Source of the DNA: Oscillospiraceae bacterium
Lineage (GTDB): Bacteria > Bacillota > Clostridia > Oscillospirales > Oscillospiraceae
Direction: 5' to 3'
NCBI GenBank assembly: GCA_017458065.1
Contig: JAFTGD010000023.1
Location: forward strand, 35,722-99,721
Length of the DNA: 64,000 nucleotides
Below are positions 14,713-21,888 of this stretch, piece by piece. The position numbers were made by a program, and so were the translations under genes. The notes under the pieces were generated by a model, which worked only from the letters and a program-made list of their open reading frames with translations, did not search any database and was not told the DNA's origin. Each line of letters starts with the position of its first letter. The first letter of the stretch is position 1.

Positions 14713-16320
14713 TCATCCGCAGCACGACGCTGCCGCGCCGGAATCTGCCGCCGGAACGCCGCAGCAGGAAGGCGCGTAGACTACAGCCTCGCTGCCGGTG
14801 CTCTCCGGCGCCGGCCCTTCCGAATCATCGAGCACATAGATGTTTCCGTGTATCATCCCCATCCAGCAGCTGTAGCGCACGGTGCCGGACTGATCCGGTA
14901 TAAATTCGATCACATTCTCCCCGCTGCTGAAGGTGTGTTCCAGTTTATAGTCCTGTATCAGCATCCGATAGTTGCATCCGTTGATGCTCCCCTCCGGCGC
15001 TTCGATGGTCCAGCGCACCGGGACGCCCTTCTGCACCGTGATGTCCGGATAGGCGCCCGGCGCAAGGGTGCTTCTCACCACCTGCACGCCGTCTGCAAGC
15101 TGCGCTTTCCCTTCGATGCGGCCCTGATCCCCTGAAGCGGCCGCATTCCCGTTCCACAGGGCGAAGGCCCCGACAACAACCGCGAGCGAGGCGGCAAACG
15201 CAGCGTATCGCATCCAGCGTTTCCGATTGGGAAGGCTGATCAGCACCCCCGCGGCGGAAAACGCAATCACAAGGTAAAACAGCAGATCCGGCGGAAGCCA
15301 GCCGCTCAACGACCCTCCCTGCGACAGCATGGAGAGGCCCAGAACAACCACTAAAATGGCGCCTGCCCGCATGACCTGATTGGCAAATTTCTTCCCGAGC
15401 AGGGACACGACCGAGCCGAGACCCAGCATAAGGGGCACGGTCCCCAGGCTGAACAGGAACATCGACAAGGCCCCTGCAAACGGATTGGCCGTTGCCAGCG
15501 CCACAATCCACATCGACTGCAGCGGTCCGCAGGGCATCAGGCCATTCAGCAGCCCGATGGCAAATGGACGGCTCGCAGTTCTTCTTTTGGTCCCGAGTTT
15601 TTTTGTGATTCCCTTCGGAACCGGAATCGCAAACCTGCGCAACCGCGGGAAGATCCCCAGCATGTTGAGCCCCATAACGATCATGAACAGACCGGCAATC
15701 ATCTTCAGCAGTCCCTGCAGCAGAGAGGAGATCCCGACATCCGATCCACCGCCGATGATCATGCCGACAAGCCCGAACACGAATCCGATCGCCGTGTACG
15801 AGCATACTCTCCCCATGTTGTAGGCAAGCGAAGGCAGAAAGACCTGTAGCCCGCTGTTCCCGCTCTCCGGGGAACCGGTCCGATTCGGCAGGCTCTGTGA
15901 GAGGCCTATACCGCCGCACATGGCAATGCAATGGACGGATGTGATCAGCCCGATCACGAACAGCATTCCGTAGCCCATGCCGGTGTCCGCAAGGCTTTTC
16001 GGGATCAGACGGTTCAGGATGCCGAGAGACTGCAGCATATAATACAAAGCTGCGATGATCGCTAGGATGCTGACAGCGCTCAACGGATCAAAAGAAGCGG
16101 CGCTGTCCGGCGCAAGCACTTCATAATCCAGGTTTTCAATCACGCTGACGATACGCTCTCTGCTTATGATGTTTTCGTCATACTCCACATCGGCCGTTCC
16201 TTTGGGATAGCTTACCGAAGCCTGAAGCACACCGTCCGTGGAGTTCAGGCCGTTTTCGATCCTGTTCTGGCAGTTGATGCAGGTCATCCCGCCTATATTC
16301 AGATGAAGTTTCTTGCTCAC
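14713..16320 (-). CDS. HMA - TauE/SafE membrane - cupredoxin fusion protein
   Basis: Three parts are visible in 535 residues: an N-terminal heavy-metal-associated domain with GMTCINC (Cys14, Cys17); a membrane domain of the sulfite exporter TauE/SafE or DsbD-like type (~90-410, repeated helices, GLLNGLMPCGPLQSMW); and a C-terminal cupredoxin-like domain (ITVQKGVPVRWTIEAPEGSI through YSCWMGMIHG) with Cys and Met ligands. The tail adds two CCG groups (SCCG and SCCG at the end). Copper delivery or export across the membrane is the likely role, and the TauE/SafE label need not mean sulfite transport. It precedes the DUF2318 gene by 47 bases, probably in one operon. Confidence 0.82.
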   Translation of the reverse strand: MSKKLHLNIGGMTCINCQNRIENGLNSTDGVLQASVSYPKGTADVEYDENIISRERIVSVIENLDYEVLAPDSAASFDPLSAVSILAIIAALYYMLQSLGILNRLIPKSLADTGMGYGMLFVIGLITSVHCIAMCGGIGLSQSLPNRTGSPESGNSGLQVFLPSLAYNMGRVCSYTAIGFVFGLVGMIIGGGSDVGISSLLQGLLKMIAGLFMIVMGLNMLGIFPRLRRFAIPVPKGITKKLGTKRRTASRPFAIGLLNGLMPCGPLQSMWIVALATANPFAGALSMFLFSLGTVPLMLGLGSVVSLLGKKFANQVMRAGAILVVVLGLSMLSQGGSLSGWLPPDLLFYLVIAFSAAGVLISLPNRKRWMRYAAFAASLAVVVGAFALWNGNAAASGDQGRIEGKAQLADGVQVVRSTLAPGAYPDITVQKGVPVRWTIEAPEGSINGCNYRMLIQDYKLEHTFSSGENVIEFIPDQSGTVRYSCWMGMIHGNIYVLDDSEGPAPESTGSEAVVYAPSCCGVPAADSGAAASCCG

Positions 16321-16423
16321 AGCGCATCCCTTCCTTTGCGTTTACAGGCTGCAATATATCCCGCAGATATGTGGATTTTATGTGGATTGGGCGAAACCGG
16401 ACGCCGGATGCCTCCGAAAAGAA

Positions 16424-16466
16424 AAAGCGTTAAGCCCTCCGGATTCTCCGAAGTTCTTAACGCTTT
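16424..16466 (-). terminator. Rho-independent terminator of the CobW-like gene
   Basis: AAAGCGTTAAG (16424-16434) pairs with CTTAACGCTTT (16456-16466), an 11-bp perfect stem with an inner CGGA/TCCG helix. On the minus strand a TTTTTCTTTT tail follows. It lies 57 bases after the CobW-like stop codon. Confidence 0.85.
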
Positions 16467-16522
16467 CCTCTTTGGCGCTCTGCTTCTCAGGAGCGCCTGT
16501 TTCAAATTCAGGATATCAGATG

Positions 16523-17479
16523 TTACAGGATATGGAGCTCCGGGATTTTCCCGGTCAGGAGCAGGTTGATCTCCGCTTCGTTCAGCGACAGACCGATAAC
16601 GACGATCGCCGCGCGCGTGTCGGGTACCGGTTCCACATGGGTCTCCTGCGCCGTCGCGTTGAGCTGGTACCAGACGCCCTCTTCCTGAAATAAGCCCTTG
16701 ACCCGGAGGACCCTGCCGTAGCGGCTGTCGTGGAACAGGCGCTCCGTCTTCTCCCGGAGCGCTTCCTGCGTCAGCGGCAGATCCAGGAACGAGAGCGACT
16801 GGAAATCCGCGTGCTGCCCGGCGATCGTCTTCACATACTCCGGGAGCTGATAACCGCAGGCCGTCAAACGCGCATAGTCTTCCTCCGTCAGCTCGTCCCA
16901 GGGCTTGACGAGAATGCTCTTTGCCCCGGTCGGAGGGCAGCCGACGCGCTCCTCCGCACGCCGCAGGTGGGCGAGGGTCCGCTCGATATCTTCTTCCTCC
17001 GCCAGCTGCACTCTGCTGAGCACCACGCAGCCCGCGCTCGCCGCCTGTGTCGCGAGGAAAAAGTCCTCTTCCTCCGTCAGCTTCTCTTCCAGCTTTGCGT
17101 CGACTATCGTGACGACGCTGCCGATTTCATACCAGCGGTCCAGCGGCGCTTCCTGCAGGGTATCGTAGAACTCGTCCATATCGAAAACGCCGGAGGGCTC
17201 GATGAGGACGCGGTCATAGCCGCTCATGGCCATGGAGATCAGCTTGGTCCGAAACCTCCTGCGGTGGCAGTCCGGGTCGCAGGAGCCGGCGAGCATCTCC
17301 AGCTCGCAGTACTCCCCTCTCAGCTCGTTCAGCAGAGGAAAGTCCACATTCACGGCGCCGTGGTCGTAGACCAGGATGCCGATTTTGATCTTCTGTTCGA
17401 TCAGATGCCGCGCATAGCGCAGCAGGAACGTCGTCTTCCCCGCGCCGAGGAAGCCAGTGATCAGATCCACTTTTATCAT
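16523..17479 (-). CDS. CobW/G3E-family GTPase (metallochaperone type)
   Basis: This 318-residue protein has the G3E P-loop GFLGAGKTT (9-17), the Walker-B-like VLIEPSGVFD and the C-terminal CobW domain (RYGRVLRVKGLFQ to AAIVVIGLSLNEAEI). Family members insert or deliver Zn, Co or Ni. The usual metal motif GCxCC is absent: at that place stands GSCDPDCHRR with Cys67 and Cys71, so two Cys in new spacing. It lies downstream of the PucR-family regulator with 92 bases between and ends at its own terminator. The metal and client protein are unknown. Confidence 0.85.
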   Translation of the reverse strand: MIKVDLITGFLGAGKTTFLLRYARHLIEQKIKIGILVYDHGAVNVDFPLLNELRGEYCELEMLAGSCDPDCHRRRFRTKLISMAMSGYDRVLIEPSGVFDMDEFYDTLQEAPLDRWYEIGSVVTIVDAKLEEKLTEEEDFFLATQAASAGCVVLSRVQLAEEEDIERTLAHLRRAEERVGCPPTGAKSILVKPWDELTEEDYARLTACGYQLPEYVKTIAGQHADFQSLSFLDLPLTQEALREKTERLFHDSRYGRVLRVKGLFQEEGVWYQLNATAQETHVEPVPDTRAAIVVIGLSLNEAEINLLLTGKIPELHIL

Positions 17480-17571
17480 CTTCGTCTTCTCCTTCTATGC
17501 TCTTACGGATCTCTGCGGATCATTTTGGCCTCGGGTTTTACCGGCAAGGCCGGTTCCCCTTCCGCCCAGCC

Positions 17572-19095
17572 TTATACCATCTCCATGGAGACGGCCGCAT
17601 GCACCAGCTCGGCGGAATCGGAAAAAGCAAACCCGGTCAGTTCCTGGATCCGCTTCATCCGATAGATGAGCGTCGTCCGGTGAATCTTCAGGTCCCGTGC
17701 CGCGTCTGACTGCCGCAGTCCGTTCTTCAGCAGACACCGCAGCGTCTCCAGATATTCCGTCCCCGCGGTCTCGTCGAGCTCCTTCAGCTTCAGCACCGCC
17801 GGATGCATCAGATCCTCACAATATTCGGCGGATTTCAGGTATCCGATCATGCGGGCGAAGCGGACCTCCTGATAGGGGACGATGTCCCGCCGGCCCAGAT
17901 CCAGCGCGGCAACCGCCTGCGTAACAAAGTGCGGGGTGTCCAGCAGATCCTCATAGACGTTGCTGATGCCGCAGCGCATTTGGTGGGATGCGCAGTAGCG
18001 CTCCAGCAGGTCCATGGAACTGGGCCTGATCTCTTCCGATGCGGAGGTATACAGGTAACAGATGTGGCTGTGGCTCTCGTGGACGACACAGCCGATGCCG
18101 TTCATCCCGCTGCGGTGCAGGTCCTCCAGGTTTCGCTTCCAGTGCATGTCGTTGAGAAAAGACAGCTTGGACGTAAAAACCAGCAGGCGGAAATGAGTTT
18201 TGTATCTCCACTGAGAGGCGATCAGCCGGGTGCTGAGCCTGTCCTGAGAGGTGATGGCGCCGGACAGCAGATCCTGCAGCAGCCGGTCGCCGGCGCCCTC
18301 CTCCGCAAGAAACTGCGCGTCATGCTCCCGGAAGCGGAGCGCGATGAGATCCGAGAAGACCTGGAGCAGTTCGACCTGCCCCGGCGTCAGCGGCGCATGG
18401 TATTCGATGACCGTGATCATTCCGCAGCGGTTTCCCTGCACCATGACATTGCAGTTATAAAACGGATCGGACATCCCTTCCCCGATATGGCGGAAGGGTT
18501 TTGCGTTTTTGTCCAGCTTTGAGACATATTTCCAGAGCTCATCGGCCTGCGAGGCGTTCTCCACCCTGGCGGTACCCGAGGCGATCGTATCCTTCCACAC
18601 CTCATCGTCGGTGCCGTCTTCCCGCGTATAGGCCAGCACCTTCATGCTTCTGTCATACAGCAGGATCGGATTGCGCAGCACCTTGTGCCCCTCCTCCACG
18701 ACGGAAAACCAGGAAGCCCCGCTTTGGAGCACATACAGCAAATTGTCGTACCAGTCGTTGTAGAAGGCGAGGCAGCGGTGCAGCAGTTCCAGGCAGGCGT
18801 CCTTCCCTTTCTCCGTGCGCACGATCAGGACGGAATGACTCTGCGGAACCGGCCGTGTCAGCAGCTCGCTCTCCTCCCCCGGAGCAAGCACCGCAATCAT
18901 CCTTTGCGGGCAGCTTCCCTTCAGGGCGTCCAGGTCCTTTCCGTCCAGCAGATACAGCACATCCTCCTCGTATTCCTCCCGCGTCTGCGCAGAGATCCCC
19001 CGGACGGCGGCATCGGCCGGCGTGTGCAGCCTGAGCGGCTCTGTATCCAGCGCAGAACAAAGCCACTCCGCCATGACAGAAAACGTGAATCTCAT
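17572..19095 (-). CDS. PucR-family transcriptional regulator
   Basis: This 507-residue regulator ends with the PucR helix-turn-helix (LKNGLRQSDAARDLKIHRTTLIYRMKRIQELTG, last ~70 residues). The long N-terminal part holds a GAF-like sensory region with no membrane helices. Homologues control purine and amino-acid catabolism or, in anaerobic gut bacteria, adjacent catabolic enzymes. It is divergent from the Tat-exported FMN/OYE protein gene with 171 bases between, containing a 13-bp palindrome and an extended -10 promoter. Control of that enzyme is the simplest reading. Confidence 0.85.
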   Translation of the reverse strand: MRFTFSVMAEWLCSALDTEPLRLHTPADAAVRGISAQTREEYEEDVLYLLDGKDLDALKGSCPQRMIAVLAPGEESELLTRPVPQSHSVLIVRTEKGKDACLELLHRCLAFYNDWYDNLLYVLQSGASWFSVVEEGHKVLRNPILLYDRSMKVLAYTREDGTDDEVWKDTIASGTARVENASQADELWKYVSKLDKNAKPFRHIGEGMSDPFYNCNVMVQGNRCGMITVIEYHAPLTPGQVELLQVFSDLIALRFREHDAQFLAEEGAGDRLLQDLLSGAITSQDRLSTRLIASQWRYKTHFRLLVFTSKLSFLNDMHWKRNLEDLHRSGMNGIGCVVHESHSHICYLYTSASEEIRPSSMDLLERYCASHQMRCGISNVYEDLLDTPHFVTQAVAALDLGRRDIVPYQEVRFARMIGYLKSAEYCEDLMHPAVLKLKELDETAGTEYLETLRCLLKNGLRQSDAARDLKIHRTTLIYRMKRIQELTGFAFSDSAELVHAAVSMEMV

Positions 19096-19132
19096 CCGGA
19101 CGCCCCCTTTTCGGTTCTTACCATTTATTTTA

Positions 19133-19145
19133 CTACAAGTTGTAG
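19133..19145. promoter_or_regulatory. 13-bp palindrome between divergent pucR-type and OYE genes
   Basis: CTACAAGTTGTAG is a perfect palindrome around one central base, placed 38 bases upstream of the PucR-family start and about 85 bases upstream of the OYE promoter. A related half, TTCTAC, follows downstream. It is a reasonable operator candidate for the regulator. Confidence 0.35.
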
Positions 19146-19226
19146 AAATAGCAATACGGATTTTCTACTTCCTGACGCTTGAAGAACCGATCCGTTCTGT
19201 TAAAATAAAGATTAGCAGTACCACGA

Positions 19227-19235
19227 TGTTATAAT
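19227..19235 (+). promoter_or_regulatory. Extended -10 promoter of the FMN/OYE gene
   Basis: TGTTATAAT is a perfect extended -10 element. No good -35 is present 17 bases upstream, typical of promoters that need an activator. The ribosome site AAAGGGG lies before the ATG at 19267. Confidence 0.5.
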
Positions 19236-19266
19236 CAACAAAACAGAATCTGAAAGGGGTAAAACA

Positions 19267-21762
19267 ATGAGCAATGTAAGCCGCAGAGATTTTATCAAGG
19301 GCCTTGCCGCAGGCGCCGTCAGCGTCGGTGCTTTCGGCCTGGCAGGCACAGTCAAAACCGCAGCCTTCGCCGATGACGCAGCCGCGGCGCTGTACATTCC
19401 CGGCACCTACAAAAGCGTACAGGCTACCGAGTTTGCCAAGGTGGAAGTATCCTGCACCTTCTCCGAGACGGCACTTACTGACGTGAGCTATGAGCTGGTC
19501 GAGACTTCGGCGGACGACTACTTTGCCAAGATGGAAGGCGCCGTGCAGGCCTACTGTCAGCGGATCAAAGACGCCGGGACTACCGCAGAGGTCGACGGCA
19601 TCTCCGGCGCAAGCCTCTGCACCGCTGCCATCCGCGACGGCGTCAACGCCTGCCGTGCGCAGGCTCTCGGCGTGGCGATTCCCGCGGCCGCGGAAGGCGC
19701 CGCCGTGATCAACCCGCAGTACACGGACTTCCACGCCAATTCCAGCGACGATCTCTCCAAGACCGCTCTGTTCTCCGACTGGCAGCTCGGCGGCAGGACC
19801 TTCAACCACCGCATGGTGAAATCCGCCGCGTTCCAGCTCGCCTTCCTCCGCCGCAATCCCGACGAGTACATCAACTACTACAAGCGGATGGCTGACGGCG
19901 GCGTGCAGATGATCTGGATCGAAGACTTTGCCGACATCTGGTCCGTCACCAGCGGCGGCCCGTTCAAGGGCCCGCTTGAGGAGTACGATGTCAAGGGTCT
20001 GGTCGACACGCTGCATGCGGCAGGCTGCACCATCGGCTACCAGTTTGACACCATGGGCGCACCGATCGGCCCGCTCGACTTCACCGAGCCCTTCCTCGGC
20101 AACTATGACACCGACACCATCAAGCAGTGGATCCAGGACATCATCGGCATCGGCCAGAATCTGCAGGCCAACGGCTTCGACGCGTTTGAGCTGAACTTTG
20201 CCGCGAACAATCTGGGCCAGTCCTTCTTCTCCCGGGCGCGCAACAACCGCACCGACGAGTACGGTCCCCAGACGCTGGAAAGCCGCTGCAAATTCGCCAC
20301 CGAAGTCGTCTCAGGCCTCAAGGCAGCCTGCGGCAAGGACTTTATCGTCCAGGTGCTCATCAACGGCGTCGAAGAGAACGACAAGGACCTCGGCAACAAC
20401 GACGAGTACAACACCATCGAGGAAACCATCGCCATTGCAAAGAAGATGGAAGAAGCGGGCGCCGACAGCCTGCATGTCCGCATCGGGCCCTGCGGCCAGC
20501 ACATCGCCCAGTTTGCCGGCGACCTGTACTTTGCCTGCCGCGGCTTTGAGGGCTTCAACGGCTACGGCAAGCGCCTCGACTTTGACAAACACTTCCAGGG
20601 TCTGGTCCGCGGCAACAACTCCGGCGTTGGCCTGAACCTCGATATCGCGGCTCGGGTCAAAGCCGCCGTCAGCATCCCTGTGGGCTGCGCCACCTACAAC
20701 GATCCCGCCCAGGCTCCCGACCTGTTCAACGCCGCCATCGAAGAGGGCAAGGTCGACTTCCTGGTCATGAACCGTCCCTTCTGCGTGGATCCGGAGTACG
20801 TCAACAAGATGCGCGAGAACCGTCTGGACGAGATCGCGCCCTGCACCCGCTGCCTGCACTGCTTCTATGACACCCCGGCCGACAACTGCAATCTGGAGCA
20901 CTGCCGTGTCAACGCGTCCAACTTCCGCGCCTACAGCGAAGTCATGCCAGAGGGCTTTGAGCCGCTGCCGGCTGAAACCGCAAAGAAGGTCATGGTCATC
21001 GGCGCGGGTCCCGCCGGTCTGGAAGCGGCGCGCATTGCAGCCCAGCGCGGCCACGATGTCACCCTCTACGACAAGGACAGCAGCGTCGGCGGCCTCCTCG
21101 GCTTTGCCGAAGCGGTGAAAGGCCCGCACGAGAACCTCGGCCGTCTGCGCAGCTATCTGGCCCGCCAGATCGAGCTTGCCGGTGTAAAGCTTGTTCTGAA
21201 CACCGTGGTGGACAAGGCCCTGATTGAGAGCGAAGCTCCCGATGCCGTCATCCTCGCCGTCGGCGGCAAGAGAGATTCCCTCGGCTTCGCCTCCGCCGGC
21301 GCCACCAAGGTCATCTCGATTGACGACGTCCTCGGCGGCGGCATCGGCGAGAACGTCGTCATCCTCGGCAGCAATGCTCAGGCGGTCGACACGGCCATCT
21401 ACCTGCTGAGCCAGGGCAAGAAGGTCACCGTTGTGACCCCGTCCGCCAAAGAAGACTTTGAAAAGGGCCACTCCGTCAACATGAAGGAGTTTGTCCAGCC
21501 CACCTTCTTCGCAAACGGCGGTCGCCTCTTCCCGAATGCAGCCGTGACCGGCGTCGGCGACGGATTTATCTCCTTCACGGCCGAGTCCGGGCTCGCATAT
21601 GAATATGCCTGCGACACCGTGATCGAAGCGCTCGACATGCTCCCGAACACTGAGCTCATCGTCGGGCTCAATGTGGAAGCCATCGCCGTCGGCGACTGTG
21701 CGCTGCCGCTGAACATCGCAAACGCGATCGCCACCGGCAACGTCGCCGCCCGCAAGCTCTGA
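19267..21762 (+). CDS. Tat-exported FMN-binding domain / Old Yellow Enzyme-type flavin reductase
   Basis: This 831-residue protein starts with a twin-arginine signal (SRRDFIKG, then AGAVSVGAFGLAG). An FMN-binding domain follows (~40-125), then an NADH:flavin oxidoreductase TIM barrel (~160-520), a 4Fe-4S motif (CTRCLHCFYDTPADNC ... C) and an FAD/NAD-binding half (VIGAGPAGLEAARIAAQRGH). This is the layout of 2,4-dienoyl-CoA reductase or BaiCD-type enoate reductases with an extra FMN domain. The ApbE flavinylation motif reads DGISGASLC, placing Cys118 where Thr/Ser normally takes FMN. The protein probably acts outside the membrane on an unsaturated acid or steroid. The substrate is unknown. Confidence 0.88.
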   Translation: MSNVSRRDFIKGLAAGAVSVGAFGLAGTVKTAAFADDAAAALYIPGTYKSVQATEFAKVEVSCTFSETALTDVSYELVETSADDYFAKMEGAVQAYCQRIKDAGTTAEVDGISGASLCTAAIRDGVNACRAQALGVAIPAAAEGAAVINPQYTDFHANSSDDLSKTALFSDWQLGGRTFNHRMVKSAAFQLAFLRRNPDEYINYYKRMADGGVQMIWIEDFADIWSVTSGGPFKGPLEEYDVKGLVDTLHAAGCTIGYQFDTMGAPIGPLDFTEPFLGNYDTDTIKQWIQDIIGIGQNLQANGFDAFELNFAANNLGQSFFSRARNNRTDEYGPQTLESRCKFATEVVSGLKAACGKDFIVQVLINGVEENDKDLGNNDEYNTIEETIAIAKKMEEAGADSLHVRIGPCGQHIAQFAGDLYFACRGFEGFNGYGKRLDFDKHFQGLVRGNNSGVGLNLDIAARVKAAVSIPVGCATYNDPAQAPDLFNAAIEEGKVDFLVMNRPFCVDPEYVNKMRENRLDEIAPCTRCLHCFYDTPADNCNLEHCRVNASNFRAYSEVMPEGFEPLPAETAKKVMVIGAGPAGLEAARIAAQRGHDVTLYDKDSSVGGLLGFAEAVKGPHENLGRLRSYLARQIELAGVKLVLNTVVDKALIESEAPDAVILAVGGKRDSLGFASAGATKVISIDDVLGGGIGENVVILGSNAQAVDTAIYLLSQGKKVTVVTPSAKEDFEKGHSVNMKEFVQPTFFANGGRLFPNAAVTGVGDGFISFTAESGLAYEYACDTVIEALDMLPNTELIVGLNVEAIAVGDCALPLNIANAIATGNVAARKL

Positions 21763-21802
21763 TCTCCTTTCCGGGCATTCATAAAAGTCCATAATTACGC
21801 AG

Positions 21803-21842
21803 CGAGGGCTGCTTCCGTTCGGAAGCAGCCCTCGTCTTGTTT
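21803..21842 (+). terminator. Rho-independent terminator
   Basis: CGAGGGCTGCTTCC (21803-21816), a GTTC loop and the exact complement to 21834 are followed by TCTTGTTT. It stands 41 bases after the FMN/OYE stop, facing the convergent fusion kinase gene. Confidence 0.92.
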
Positions 21843-21888
21843 GCTTATGCGGTTTTTGATGCTGTTCTTAGAAACCCACCGGCAGGAT

